Positions 34,770 through 43,309 are shown, numbered from the stretch's first letter. The stretch: 64,000 nt of DNA from Oscillospiraceae bacterium (GCA_017458335.1 JAFTFT010000023.1:17853-81852), one strand, 5' to 3'. Numbers and translations: made by a program. The notes: a model not told the origin generated them from the letters alone.

Positions 34770-34821
34770 AAAACAGAACGGGGAGAGCGATCACCATCGG
34801 TCGCTCTCCCCGTTCTGTTTT
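34770..34821. terminator. Bidirectional terminator between surE and redox operon
   Basis: A long stem (ACAGAACGGGGAGAGCGA with TCGCTCTCCCCGTTCTGT) flanked by AAAA on the left and TTTT on the right; it serves surE and the leftward operon ending at 34885. Confidence 0.92.
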
Positions 34822-34884
34822 CGCTTGTTTTCTCTTGTTTTTTCCTTCAGCCCTGTGCGATGTTGTTTTTCTGAAGCCAGCTTC

Positions 34885-35775
34885 TCACGTTATCCGGAAT
34901 TCCTTATTTTCCGGAGACATATTCTGCGTCTGCTCCGGCACCGCTGCGGGCGCTTCCGTCTGTACGCTCTGTGCTTTCTGTGCCTCCGGAACCGCCGCCC
35001 AGCCGGCGGTGTCGAAGTCCGCCGCATTTTCTCCCGGAAACGCCGTGTTCAGAACAAAGCCCAGGATGGCCGCCGCGGCGATGCTGCCGGCGATGAGAGC
35101 CGTTTTTTTCGTTCCCTGACGGTTCCGCTTCAGGCACAGCGTGGCAATCTGCGCTCCGGCAAACACCCAGGCGCTCAGCATCAGGGCATTCTCCAGGAAA
35201 ACAAGCCAGAAGGATTTCTCATAGTCCAGGAAGGCAAACGGGACACGGAAAAAGAGATAATTGGGCATTCCGTTTCTCAGAAACAGCCAGAGGCCGACGC
35301 CGGCGACTCCCGTACAGAGGAGTGTCGCCACCGTTCCGCGGCTGCCTGCCCGCTTCCTCTTTCCCGCCATGAGCGGAACGTGAAGCCCGAGGTGCAGGCC
35401 CATCAGGACAAAGGCCCAGTGGCTCATGGCCAGATGGGTCGGGCGCACGTACATAACGCCTCCCGTCCAGTAGAGAAAGGGAACGGCGTACTCACTCATG
35501 GACATGCCGCAGAACGCCGTCACCAGCATTGCCCCGAGCAGGAGCAGATTGACGGCGGTCGTCACGCTTCGATAGGCGTTGTACCTGCCCTTGAAGAGCG
35601 ACGCATACCAGCGGCGGTTCAGGATCTGGTGGAGGATCACGGTCAGGGTCATGGTGATCCCGGTCCATTCGTGCTTTTCTTCTCCCGTGACCTGATAGGA
35701 CATCAGGCAGAGCAGGAGAACGACCATGCACACATCCACGATTCTCCGGAAATCATACCGTTTTGTTTTCTGCAT
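34885..35775 (-). CDS. DUF4405-type membrane protein
   Basis: A 296-residue membrane protein with about six hydrophobic segments. Histidines sit in or near helices (HEWTG ~35, HQILNRRWY ~49, HLAMSHW ~115, HLGLHVP ~130), an arrangement that fits b-type heme ligation seen in DUF4405/cytochrome-like proteins. The C-terminal ~50 residues are an Ala/Pro/Glu-rich tail. It is the last gene of the leftward redox operon; the ATG is 23 bases after the flavodoxin stop. Together with the secreted flavodoxin it could carry electrons through the membrane. Heme binding is inferred. Confidence 0.75.
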   Translation of the reverse strand: MQKTKRYDFRRIVDVCMVVLLLCLMSYQVTGEEKHEWTGITMTLTVILHQILNRRWYASLFKGRYNAYRSVTTAVNLLLLGAMLVTAFCGMSMSEYAVPFLYWTGGVMYVRPTHLAMSHWAFVLMGLHLGLHVPLMAGKRKRAGSRGTVATLLCTGVAGVGLWLFLRNGMPNYLFFRVPFAFLDYEKSFWLVFLENALMLSAWVFAGAQIATLCLKRNRQGTKKTALIAGSIAAAAILGFVLNTAFPGENAADFDTAGWAAVPEAQKAQSVQTEAPAAVPEQTQNMSPENKEFRIT

Positions 35776-35798
35776 GAATTCGTCCTCCTGTTGTCAGT

Positions 35799-36506
35799 TC
35801 AGCTTCTGCTGTCGATCCACTGCTGAAGGTCTGCTTCGGATACGCCGCCGCTGAATCGGGTCGAGGAGAGGAAGGTCCCTGTCCCGGCCTGCTCGCCCAG
35901 CGTTTCTCCGGTCCGCCCGGCTCCGCTGCCGCCGGAAGTGCAGAACGGGATTACCGTGATGCCGGTGAAGTCATGGCTTTCCACGAAGGTGCTCATGATG
36001 CGCGGCGCCTGTCCCCACCAGATGGGATAACCGAGATAGAGCGTGGTGCAGCCGTCCAGCGAAATCTCATTGGCGATCTCCGGGCGGGCGTCCGGCGTGT
36101 TTTGCTCCACCGTCGCGCGGGTGGTCCGATCGTTGTAATTCAGGTCCTCCGTCGTATAGGGCTGGGCCGGAACCAGATCAATCAGCTCCGCGCCGGTGAG
36201 TGCCGCGATTTTCTCCGCCACGCCGCGGGTGGTGCCGGTGCAGGAGAAGACAACCACGAGGCTCTTGTTTTCCTGTGCCGGGGCCGGCTCCGCTGCGGTC
36301 TCTTCCGCCTCGGCAGGCGCCGCATCTGCTGCTTCCTGTACCGGAGCCGGAGTCTCTTCCGGTGCCTGCCCGGGAGTTTGTTCGGGTGCCTGTTCGGGCG
36401 CTGCCGCGGGTGTCGAAGCGGGCTGTGCCTGTGTCGCGGTATTTCCGCATCCCACAGAGAATACTGCCAGCGCGAGCAACAGGCAGACGATCATCGCTTT
36501 TTTCAT
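35799..36506 (-). CDS. Flavodoxin-domain lipoprotein
   Basis: A 235-residue surface-anchored flavodoxin. Lipobox FSVGC with lipidated C20, then a ~60-residue Pro/Ala/Glu/Gln linker, then a flavodoxin fold with the FMN phosphate loop SCTGTTRGVAEKIA near residue 88 and the isoalloxazine loop YPIWWGQAP near 160. Flavodoxins are usually cytoplasmic electron carriers, so the lipid anchor and spacer show it works outside the membrane. Twelve bases downstream of the DUF362 gene. Likely partners are the DUF4405 membrane protein and the DUF362 lipoprotein of the same operon. Confidence 0.88.
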   Translation of the reverse strand: MKKAMIVCLLLALAVFSVGCGNTATQAQPASTPAAAPEQAPEQTPGQAPEETPAPVQEAADAAPAEAEETAAEPAPAQENKSLVVVFSCTGTTRGVAEKIAALTGAELIDLVPAQPYTTEDLNYNDRTTRATVEQNTPDARPEIANEISLDGCTTLYLGYPIWWGQAPRIMSTFVESHDFTGITVIPFCTSGGSGAGRTGETLGEQAGTGTFLSSTRFSGGVSEADLQQWIDSRS

Positions 36507-36517
36507 CTCTTTGCTCC

Positions 36518-37558
36518 TTATCTATGCCTGTTGCGACCCCAGAAGGTGTTGTAGCGGTCGGGCTGCCAGCCGGGTTTTACGTCCTTCACGGCCTCTGCCG
36601 CCGTGATGACGGCATCGCCGTTGTCGATGTCGATCAGGGTATACCGGTCATGTCCCATGCCGAGTTCTTTCATATAGCTGAGCTGGCGGAGTCCGTGACG
36701 GGATTCCACACGTTCAATCAGATCTTTTCCCGCTCCCTCCGGCAGATTGTAGATCAAATCCATGCAGGCATTGTCCACGGCCAGGATATCCAGCGAAGCC
36801 AGAATGCCGACGTCCGGCGTGACCACGGGTTCGGCATAGGCGCCCGCGCAGTCGCAGTCAATGGACATGTTGCGCATGGTATTGATGTAGCAGACATGAG
36901 GCGCGAAGTGATCAATGGTCGCCTTGGTGCTCTCGGAGATCCGCTCCATCAGCTCTTCCTCGGAAATGCTCCACATGTCACCGGCCGGCCGGGTATGGAT
37001 CTCCTTTTTGCCGACCCGTCCGTCCGCGCAGCCGATCCCGATGTTCTTGTTGGAGCCTCCGAAACCGCCCATCATGTGCCCCTTAAAATGGGTCAGCACC
37101 AGCAGGGAGTCATAGTTCAGCATGTTCTTTCCGACATGCATCTCCGTAAACCATTTGCCGCCCTTGACCGGCAGCGCGGCCACGCCGTCCGCGTCGGTGA
37201 TGTCCACCGGGCAGAAGGTCCAGCCGTTGATCGCCAGTGTTTTCCGGTGAGCCTCGGTGGTATAGCGGCTTCCCTCGTAATAGGTGTTGGTCTCGATGAT
37301 CGTCGCGTCAGGAAGACGCGTGTCGATCAGTTCCTTTACCCAGGGGCGCGGGATGATATTGGGGCCTTCGGCCTCTCCGGTGTGCAGCTTGATGGCCACC
37401 CTGCCGGTCAGGACGGAGGACACTCTGTCATAGACCTTCTTCAGTCCTTCCTCGGACAGATCACGGGTAAAAAATACCACGGAGTTCTCGCCCGTGCGCT
37501 CTTCAAAGGGAACATATCTGTTGCCGTCTTTTCCGGGAACCGGTTTGCTGTTGCTCAT
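36518..37558 (-). CDS. DUF362 protein, cytoplasmic
   Basis: A 346-residue DUF362 protein: VAIKLHTGEAEGPN near residue 55, the core LTHFKGHMMGGFGGSNKNIG near 155, CADGRVGKKE, and DCDC (Asp-Cys-Asp-Cys) near 240. It lacks both a signal peptide and a ferredoxin domain. Start: an upstream in-frame ATG (37660) gives a basic stretch lacking family similarity, while AAGGAG lies 9 bases before the ATG at 37558. Paralogue of the lipoprotein at 38932-40017 in the same operon. The biochemical role of this family is not established. Confidence 0.85.
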   Translation of the reverse strand: MSNSKPVPGKDGNRYVPFEERTGENSVVFFTRDLSEEGLKKVYDRVSSVLTGRVAIKLHTGEAEGPNIIPRPWVKELIDTRLPDATIIETNTYYEGSRYTTEAHRKTLAINGWTFCPVDITDADGVAALPVKGGKWFTEMHVGKNMLNYDSLLVLTHFKGHMMGGFGGSNKNIGIGCADGRVGKKEIHTRPAGDMWSISEEELMERISESTKATIDHFAPHVCYINTMRNMSIDCDCAGAYAEPVVTPDVGILASLDILAVDNACMDLIYNLPEGAGKDLIERVESRHGLRQLSYMKELGMGHDRYTLIDIDNGDAVITAAEAVKDVKPGWQPDRYNTFWGRNRHR

Positions 37559-37583
37559 TGTTTCTTCTCCTTTTCCTGTTTGC

Positions 37584-37913
37584 TCAGTCTTCGTTCCAGA
37601 TCTCCTTGGCCTGGCGGAAGACCGCCCAGCCCTTGGGCCAGCCGACGTACATGGTGGCATGGGTGATGATGGCGGCGATCTCTTCCCTGGTCACGCCGTT
37701 GTTCTTCGCGTTCTGCAGGTGATAGGCGAGGGACGAGTCCGTGATCCCCGAGGCCATCAGGGACACGACGGTGATGATGCACTTGGTCTTGACATCGATG
37801 GCTTCCTCGTTCCAGACTTCGCCGAACAGCACGTCGTCATTGAGGTGCGCGAACATCGGCGCAAACTCGCCGAGCTGATTCCGGCCGGCTGTCTGTGTGA
37901 TTTTCTTGCTCAT
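37584..37913 (-). CDS. Carboxymuconolactone decarboxylase-family protein
   Basis: A 109-residue CMD/AhpD-like protein: the helix VKTKCIITVVSLMASG with a cysteine at residue 45, and ITHATMYVGWPKGWAVF near the end. No second CxxC cysteine is present, so AhpD-type peroxidase activity is unlikely. Found in operon with the ABM monooxygenase; CMD proteins of this size often accompany redox or quinone-modifying enzymes. A ribosome-binding GGAG precedes the ATG. Exact reaction unknown. Confidence 0.85.
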   Translation of the reverse strand: MSKKITQTAGRNQLGEFAPMFAHLNDDVLFGEVWNEEAIDVKTKCIITVVSLMASGITDSSLAYHLQNAKNNGVTREEIAAIITHATMYVGWPKGWAVFRQAKEIWNED

Positions 37914-37925
37914 GTTGTTTCTCCT

Positions 37926-38255
37926 TCAGCGTTTGATAAACTTCAGATCTTTCTCCGGCAGACCGGCGTCGTCGGAGACAAAGCGTTCCACCTTCATATG
38001 CAGATCATACTTCTCCCGCAGCGCCGCGATCTGCCCCATCATGGGGGAAGCGTGGTGCGCGTCGATCGCCTTCTGATCCCGCCACTGGTCGATCAGCAGC
38101 ACGGTCTCGGGATCCTCCATCGGGAAGAAGTATTCATAGCGCAGATTGCCGTCCTCTGCGCGGATCGCCGAGACAACGCCGCTCCGGACCATCTCTTCCG
38201 CAAAAGCGCGGGCGCGGCCGTCTGTTCCGGTATAATAAAGATTCACGGTGATCAT
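37926..38255 (-). CDS. Antibiotic-biosynthesis (ABM) monooxygenase-like protein
   Basis: A 109-residue ferredoxin-like ABM fold: ITVNLYYTGTDGRARAFAEE, a mid-strand LRYEYFFPMEDPETVLLIDQW and HHASPMMGQI near residue 70. Relatives such as YgiN oxidise quinols; others bind heme or are only structural. The ATG overlaps the TetR stop by four bases. Presence with a flavodoxin and flavin reductase supports a quinone/redox role, by inference. Confidence 0.8.
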   Translation of the reverse strand: MITVNLYYTGTDGRARAFAEEMVRSGVVSAIRAEDGNLRYEYFFPMEDPETVLLIDQWRDQKAIDAHHASPMMGQIAALREKYDLHMKVERFVSDDAGLPEKDLKFIKR

Positions 38256-38881
38256 TGCAGTCCTCCCAGTAAGGTCCGGATAAAGTCACAGGCCATTTCA
38301 TAGGTACTCATGTAAACATAGGAAATTCCGGCCTCCTGCATGGCCTGCCGCTGCTTCTCCGTCACAACGGTGTAAGGATACAGGCCGTAGACGAAGGGCA
38401 GGAAAGCATAGAGAAAGGTCTGCCTGCTCTTTTCCCCCAGGGCAGGGACGAATTTCTGCAGGCAGCGGTCCAGCGCTTCCTTCGATTCGCCGTAGGCCGC
38501 CTTGAATTCCACCAGGCGCTCCATGCGGGAATTGGCTTCCATATCATAGAGATTCATGCTCAGAAGCTTGAGCATCAGGGGCCGCCGCTCCAGTGCACGG
38601 GCAAGCTCCGAAGAGAGTTCGTCAATTGACAGCGTCTCCCTGTGTTCGCACAGTCCGTCCAGATCTTTGGCAAACAGTTCATATTCCTGTGTAAACAGGG
38701 CAAGAAAGATTTCTTCCTTCGTCTCAAAATAATTGTAAATGGAAGTACGGGTGAAGGAGGTCTGCTGTCCGATCTCCTTGAGTGTGATGTCCTTGAAGCT
38801 CATGGTCTCATAGAGCTTCCGGCATGCGGAAATAATTTCCTCCTTCCGCGCTAAGGTCAGTTCCGGTGATCCTTTCGGCAT
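38252..38881 (-). CDS. TetR/AcrR-family repressor
   Basis: A 209-residue TetR-type regulator with an N-terminal helix-turn-helix (LKEIGQQTSFTRTSIYNYFETKEE, residues ~35-58) and a helical C-terminal ligand domain. It sits inside the redox operon. The operon promoter is covered by two TGACA-N3-TGTCA sites of the type such proteins bind, so autoregulation is likely. The stop overlaps the ABM start by four bases. Its inducer is unknown; quinones, flavin ligands or bile compounds would fit. Confidence 0.9.
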   Translation of the reverse strand: MPKGSPELTLARKEEIISACRKLYETMSFKDITLKEIGQQTSFTRTSIYNYFETKEEIFLALFTQEYELFAKDLDGLCEHRETLSIDELSSELARALERRPLMLKLLSMNLYDMEANSRMERLVEFKAAYGESKEALDRCLQKFVPALGEKSRQTFLYAFLPFVYGLYPYTVVTEKQRQAMQEAGISYVYMSTYEMACDFIRTLLGGLQ

Positions 38882-38931
38882 AAGGGATACTCCTCTCCAA
38901 CAAAATGGGCGGCGGTTTCCTCTGCGTTTTC

Positions 38932-40017
38932 TCAGCTGTCGAGGTTCTGCAGGGTATAGGTTCTGCTGCCGAGGCCGATCTGTTCGGCATACTGCAGCGT
39001 GTGCAGTCCGTCGCGGGATTCGATCCTGCGCACCAGGGATTCATTTCCTTCCGCCTGCCAGACAAGGTCAACGCAGGCCTGATCCAGCGCCACCGGGTCT
39101 GTGGACGCCAGGATGCCGATGTCATGGATATCCGGCTCAGCTGGATTTCCGTCACAGTCACAGTCCACGCTCAGACGGTTCATCACGTTGATATACACGA
39201 TATGCTCCGGCCCCACGTGATCACGTACGGCGGTGACCATCTCTGCCATGGCCTCCAGCCAGGCGTCCTGATCGCTGTGCATGATGCTGCCGCTCGTTCT
39301 GGTTCCGGCAGAATGGACATATACCTTGCCGCTGGGCGAGGACATGCCGATCCCCACATTCTTGATGGCCCCGCCGAAGCCGGCCATGGCGTGTTCCTTG
39401 AAATGCGAGAGAATCAGCCAGTCGCTGTAGTTCTCCGCATGGCTGCCGACGATGGCGTGTTCCAGGCGCGTCCCGCCGGTCACCGGCCACTGTACTTCCC
39501 CTTCCTCGTCCATCAGATCAAAGTCCGCAAAGGAGGTAAATCCGTGATCCGCCGCCACCTGCAGGTGCATGGCCGAGCTGCTGCGTGATCCGCCATAGGC
39601 GGTGTTGCACTCCACAATGGTACCGTTCAGGGACTGAACCAGGGGTCCGATGAGGTCGGCGCGGAGATAGTTGCTGGCGGGCGGCTCACCGGTGGAGACC
39701 TTGACGGCCAGCTTTCCCGAGGGGGTCCAGTTCAGGGCGCTGTATACCGCCTGCAGGCCCTCCGGCGAAATGTCCGAGGTGAAATAGACAAGCGGCGCGG
39801 CTTCCTCCGCCGGCGTGGCATCGGTTTTCGGTGCGGTAGTTTCCGCTGCCGCTGCTGCCGTGTCCGAATTCACAGGATCCTGTGTCACGGCGCTTTCCTG
39901 CGGTGCGGCACTTTCCGGGGCCGCACTTGCGGTCACGGGGTCCGCGCTCTTCCGCCCGCAGGCGGAAAGCGTAAGCACCAGAGCCGCGAGGAGGATCAGG
40001 GCTGTTATTTTTTTCAT
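38932..40017 (-). CDS. DUF362-domain lipoprotein
   Basis: A 361-residue lipoprotein: lipobox LSAC near residue 20, an Ala/Pro/Thr linker to ~75, then a DUF362 domain (LAVKVSTGEPPASNYLR; LSHFKEHAMAGFGGAIKNVG; SVDCDCDGN with DCDC). It is the surface counterpart of the cytoplasmic DUF362 protein at 36518-37558. No ferredoxin domain. Second gene of the TetR-controlled operon. The role of DUF362 is not established; the placement suggests an extracellular redox or ligand-binding task. Confidence 0.85.
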   Translation of the reverse strand: MKKITALILLAALVLTLSACGRKSADPVTASAAPESAAPQESAVTQDPVNSDTAAAAAETTAPKTDATPAEEAAPLVYFTSDISPEGLQAVYSALNWTPSGKLAVKVSTGEPPASNYLRADLIGPLVQSLNGTIVECNTAYGGSRSSSAMHLQVAADHGFTSFADFDLMDEEGEVQWPVTGGTRLEHAIVGSHAENYSDWLILSHFKEHAMAGFGGAIKNVGIGMSSPSGKVYVHSAGTRTSGSIMHSDQDAWLEAMAEMVTAVRDHVGPEHIVYINVMNRLSVDCDCDGNPAEPDIHDIGILASTDPVALDQACVDLVWQAEGNESLVRRIESRDGLHTLQYAEQIGLGSRTYTLQNLDS

Positions 40018-40043
40018 TTCTTCTCTCCGACACTTGCGTCCGT

Positions 40044-40583
40044 TCAGTTCATCTTCATGCAGGCGCCCAGGATGTCCCCGGTTTCCAGATATTCATAGGT
40101 CGGGAACTGGAACAGAGCAGGCTTGAACCTGCGATAATCGATCTTCCCTTTTTCCGTCAGAATGCTCTCGTCCACATAGGTTCCGGTAATCCGGCAGATG
40201 AAATTGTCAAAACCCTGGAGATCATAGATGTCCTCTACTTCGCATTCCATGGTCACTTTGGCCTCGTCGATCATCGGGGCGCCCTTCTCACCCAGCGTAT
40301 AGGCAAAGGCCTCAGATTTGTCCGTTTTGTTTCCGCTGATACAGCCCATGCGATCCGCGTCCTTCAGCCAGGAGGCATCCACCACATTGACCGAAACAAC
40401 CTTGTTCTCACGAATCCCCTTGTTGGTATAGTGAGCCTTTACCATGGAGAGCATCACATGGCTGTGTGCCATGACACCCGCATGCGCAACCAGCGTCCAG
40501 TTCGGCTTTCCTTCCACCATCGCACCGACCACGAGCACCGGTGCGGGATACAGCGCCAGCTGCGCTCCTGTATTCTTCTTCAT
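40044..40583 (-). CDS. Flavin reductase-like FMN-binding protein
   Basis: A 179-residue split-barrel flavoprotein: YPAPVLVVGAMVEGKPNWTL, HVMLSMVKAHYTNKGIRENK and a strand VTMECEVEDIYDLQGFDNF. Members bind FMN and reduce flavins or substrates. First gene of the redox operon. An ATG 18 bases upstream would begin inside the ribosome site (AGGAG); the ATG at 40583 has an 8-base spacer and is preferred. It may supply reduced flavin to the operon's other proteins. Confidence 0.85.
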   Translation of the reverse strand: MKKNTGAQLALYPAPVLVVGAMVEGKPNWTLVAHAGVMAHSHVMLSMVKAHYTNKGIRENKVVSVNVVDASWLKDADRMGCISGNKTDKSEAFAYTLGEKGAPMIDEAKVTMECEVEDIYDLQGFDNFICRITGTYVDESILTEKGKIDYRRFKPALFQFPTYEYLETGDILGACMKMN

Positions 40584-40615
40584 TTTGATGACTCCTTTCA
40601 CTCATGAATATATTA

Positions 40616-40628
40616 TGACACGATGTCA
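40616..40628. promoter_or_regulatory. TetR operator O1
   Basis: Palindrome TGACACGATGTCA, 7 bases past the -10 box and so over the transcription start. Confidence 0.75.
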
Positions 40629-40634
40629 GAACGT

Positions 40635-40663
40635 AGTATAACGGTGTTCTGACATCGTGTCAA
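40635..40663 (-). promoter_or_regulatory. Promoter of the eight-gene redox operon
   Basis: Minus strand: perfect TTGACA (40658-40663), 17-base spacer, TATACT (40635-40640). Operator O2 overlaps the -35 box. Confidence 0.85.
40650..40662. promoter_or_regulatory. TetR operator O2
   Basis: Palindrome TGACATCGTGTCA, the reverse complement of O1. With O1 it forms an inverted repeat with 17-base arms, blocking both the -35 box and the start site. Confidence 0.75.
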
Positions 40664-40815
40664 CTATTTTCTTCTTCTGTTTTTCTCCGGTCCTGTCATG
40701 AACCTTGTATCCCGCTCCTGCGTAAAAAGAGGGAATCGGACGGTTCTTCCGGTCCTGGGCGTTGATCGCCTCGGAAATCGCTCGACCGTCTTATGGTCCC
40801 CGTTGCGCCGGGTTC

Positions 40816-41529
40816 TCACTCATACCGCAGTGTCATCCGGAATACCGGCTTGCTGCTCTCGCCGGAGAGGAAGACCTCTCCGTCATCTCCGTTCCAGCGC
40901 AGGGTAAGTTCTTCTCCGAAGCGCGCCTCGTTGACATACTCCGTCCTGATCTCCTTCAGGAGCTTTCCCCCGGCCGCCGCACCGACGCAGTCCTCCGCCA
41001 GATCGAAGTACCGGGTGTTGTTCATATGCCCGTTCAGATCGACAAAACTGTAGGGAACCTCAAAGCGCTTTTCCCGATCACAGGCCAGCTTCCGGATCGG
41101 TCCGGGCAGGTCGATCTCCTTCCCGGTTTCCGTTCCTGCGATCTCGATGCCGTAGCGCTCCGGGAACACCGCCTTCCGGGATTTTTCATCCACCAGGCCC
41201 CAGTGGGCGCTTGCCTTCACAAGCGCTTCTCCCGCCTCCGTCTCCAGGCTGTAGAAGCGCGGGAACAGCAGGTGCATCGTCTTTCCCGGCCAGCTCCGAA
41301 GGACAATCTTCTCATCATATTCCGGCATGCGGACAATCTCCGCCCGCTGCATCAGCAGCACCCAGAGGATCCCCCTGTCCAGCGTCCTGTCGCGCCCCAT
41401 GCCGAGCTGTTCGGTGTGCCGGATGGAAGCTTCCTGCAGGAGCTTGAACAGCTCCGACGTACGCAGACGGCGGAACATGTCCACATCCCTGCTGCGCAGG
41501 GTCAGGCGCTCGGTGTAGATTTCGCTCAT
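40816..41529 (-). CDS. Acyl-ACP thioesterase-like protein
   Basis: A 237-residue double hot-dog protein of the FatA/acyl-ACP thioesterase type: RDVDMFRRLRTSELFKLLQE near residue 15, and VDLNGHMNNTRYFDLAED near 165, with catalytic-type N and H. Such enzymes release free fatty acid from acyl carrier protein. The ATG at 41529 overlaps the ACP stop by four bases (ATGA); an in-frame ATG at 41595 would lie inside the ACP gene and is rejected. It belongs to the ligase-ACP-thioesterase operon. Chain-length preference is not predictable. Confidence 0.85.
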   Translation of the reverse strand: MSEIYTERLTLRSRDVDMFRRLRTSELFKLLQEASIRHTEQLGMGRDRTLDRGILWVLLMQRAEIVRMPEYDEKIVLRSWPGKTMHLLFPRFYSLETEAGEALVKASAHWGLVDEKSRKAVFPERYGIEIAGTETGKEIDLPGPIRKLACDREKRFEVPYSFVDLNGHMNNTRYFDLAEDCVGAAAGGKLLKEIRTEYVNEARFGEELTLRWNGDDGEVFLSGESSKPVFRMTLRYE

Positions 41530-41780
41530 GCCTTGTTCGGCAGACGCTTGTAGATGGCATCCACCACATCGCCCAGCGTCTGCAGCTTTTTCCACTGCCG
41601 TTCCGGGATCTTCACGTCAAACAGCGCTTCCAGCTTGCAGATCACCAGCACAAATCCCATCGAGTCGATGGCGGTTTCCGTGTTGATGACGCTGTCCTCC
41701 TGAAGGCCTGCCTCCTCCATATCCGGAAAGCAGTCGAAAATGATTCTTTTGGTTTTCTCAAGTACGTCCTGTCTTGTCAT
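41526..41780 (-). CDS. Dedicated acyl carrier protein
   Basis: An 84-residue acidic carrier protein with the phosphopantetheine attachment motif AIDSMGF (Ser near residue 40) and a four-helix pattern. It is not in a fatty-acid synthesis operon but lies between an acyl-AMP ligase and a thioesterase, overlapping both by four bases. It therefore probably receives activated acyl groups from the ligase and gives them up to the thioesterase or a modifying enzyme. It needs a phosphopantetheinyl transferase, not seen here. Confidence 0.9.
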   Translation of the reverse strand: MTRQDVLEKTKRIIFDCFPDMEEAGLQEDSVINTETAIDSMGFVLVICKLEALFDVKIPERQWKKLQTLGDVVDAIYKRLPNKA

Positions 41781-43132
41781 GTCCTTGTTCCCACTTTCTG
41801 CTGGAGCTCCCAGCGCTTGATTTTGCCGCTGGCCGTTCTGGGCAGCGGATCCTCAGTAATTAGAATGTCGGTAAGCTGCTGACCGCGCGGCAGTTGTTCC
41901 ATCATCGGCCGCAGCTTCTGCCACAGCGTATTTCTGTCGCTGCTTTCTGTTTTTCCATTCTCCAGGACGAGAACCGGCCGGTCGTCACGAAGGACGACCG
42001 CAAGCTCTGTCGTCCCCAGGATTCTCATGAGTCCCGCTTCGTACTCCGGCAGGAAAATCTTTGTTCCGTCGCCCATGACGAGAATGTCCTTTTTCCGTCC
42101 CGTGATGTGCAGGCGGCCGTCCGCGTCAAAGTATCCCAGATCTCCCGTGGAGAGGATGCCGTGGCGCAGCACCTCTTCGGTATACTGCGGCCATTTGTAA
42201 TAGCCCTGCATCATGCAGGTGGGTGCCGCGATCAGGATCTCCCCGTCGTCGGCGATGGTGATCGTGTCGTCGGGGCAGACCTCCATAGCATAGGGGTCGC
42301 CGCCCACCGAGATCGCGACGCCCGAACTGGTCTCCGTCAGGCCGTAGCCGAAGCTCAGCCGGATTCCCCTCGCCTGGACTGCCTGCAGCAGCTGCGGCGG
42401 GCAGTCTCCCGCCCCCACCAGGATCAGGCGCAGCTCCTCGTTGAGGCAGTTCTGCTGCAGGAGAAAGCCCAGCAGCCGCGGCACCAGCGAGACCGCCGTC
42501 GGCCGGTAGAACTTCAGATCGTCGAGATAGTGCCTGGCCCCGCGGCCCAGCGCCACGGTCGCTCCGCAGCTCAGTCCCCACAGCAGCCCGCAGACAAATC
42601 CGAACACATGCCCCAGCGGCAGCATGCACATCAGGCAGTCCTCCGGCTGCAGCGGGAGCTTTTCCGAGCCGTTGAACGCGCTCTGGCAGAGGCTGGTATC
42701 CGTCAGGACCACCGCCTTGGCCCGTTCTGTTGTTCCGGAGGTGAAAAACAGGATCTTTCTGGCGCCGTCGGTGACGCCCTGGGTCAGATTCCCTTTCAGT
42801 TCCTCGCAGAGCTCCGGATCCCCCCACAGCAGATCGATATCGGTATAGGCGATCAGCCCGCGCAGCACCGCCTCCGGCGCCCCTTCATCCAGCAGCACCA
42901 GCTGGAGCCCCGCCATATTTGCCGCGAACAGTTCCACCACGCACTTGGGGCTGCCGTCCGAGAGCAGTCCCAGGCAGGTTTTCCCCGAGTTCTGAAGCTG
43001 TTTTGTCCGTTCCAGCACCCGGCGCTGAAGCTCCGCATAGCTGTAGCTCTCCCGCTCTCCGCGGAGCGCGATCCGGTCCGGGCTCTGTGTCGCCCAGTAG
43101 CCGAGCAAATCCGCAAAGCCGTAGAAGCGCAT
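41777..43132 (-). CDS. Acyl/aryl-AMP ligase loading the carrier protein
   Basis: A 451-residue ANL-family adenylating enzyme: phosphate loop FFTSGTTERAKAVVLTD near residue 128, YGLTETSSG near 260, GDLGYFDADGRLHITGRKKD near 320 and the catalytic lysine region PRTASGKIKRWEL at the C-terminus. All core motifs are present. It should activate a carboxylic acid as AMP ester and load it on the ACP encoded next. The gene is somewhat short for a full ligase, mostly in the N-terminal region. GGAGG 8 bases before ATG. First gene of the leftward operon, divergent from the isomerase operon. Confidence 0.88.
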   Translation of the reverse strand: MRFYGFADLLGYWATQSPDRIALRGERESYSYAELQRRVLERTKQLQNSGKTCLGLLSDGSPKCVVELFAANMAGLQLVLLDEGAPEAVLRGLIAYTDIDLLWGDPELCEELKGNLTQGVTDGARKILFFTSGTTERAKAVVLTDTSLCQSAFNGSEKLPLQPEDCLMCMLPLGHVFGFVCGLLWGLSCGATVALGRGARHYLDDLKFYRPTAVSLVPRLLGFLLQQNCLNEELRLILVGAGDCPPQLLQAVQARGIRLSFGYGLTETSSGVAISVGGDPYAMEVCPDDTITIADDGEILIAAPTCMMQGYYKWPQYTEEVLRHGILSTGDLGYFDADGRLHITGRKKDILVMGDGTKIFLPEYEAGLMRILGTTELAVVLRDDRPVLVLENGKTESSDRNTLWQKLRPMMEQLPRGQQLTDILITEDPLPRTASGKIKRWELQQKVGTRT

Positions 43133-43256
43133 GGAAAAAGCCTCCTTTCAGCTTTCTTCTGTCTTTTTCTGATTTTTATCATACCATAAGAAGCCAAAAT
43201 AAAAAAGAGATTTTGCAAATTTTACAAGAATTTTGACACAAGTTAAAAAGTATATA

Positions 43257-43285
43257 GTGAAATTGCCCTGAATCTGTTGTATAAT
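43257..43285 (+). promoter_or_regulatory. Promoter of the fatty-acid isomerase operon
   Basis: GTGAAA (43257-43262; 4 of 6 matches), 17-base spacer, perfect TATAAT (43280-43285), ~60 bases before the ATG. Confidence 0.6.
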
Positions 43286-43309
43286 TAACACATCTGAGCA
43301 AAAACGCGC

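Noticed and set aside
34648-35826. Plus-strand frame opposite the DUF4405 membrane protein
   Set aside because: It crosses the strong bidirectional terminator at 34770-34821 and mirrors a real gene.
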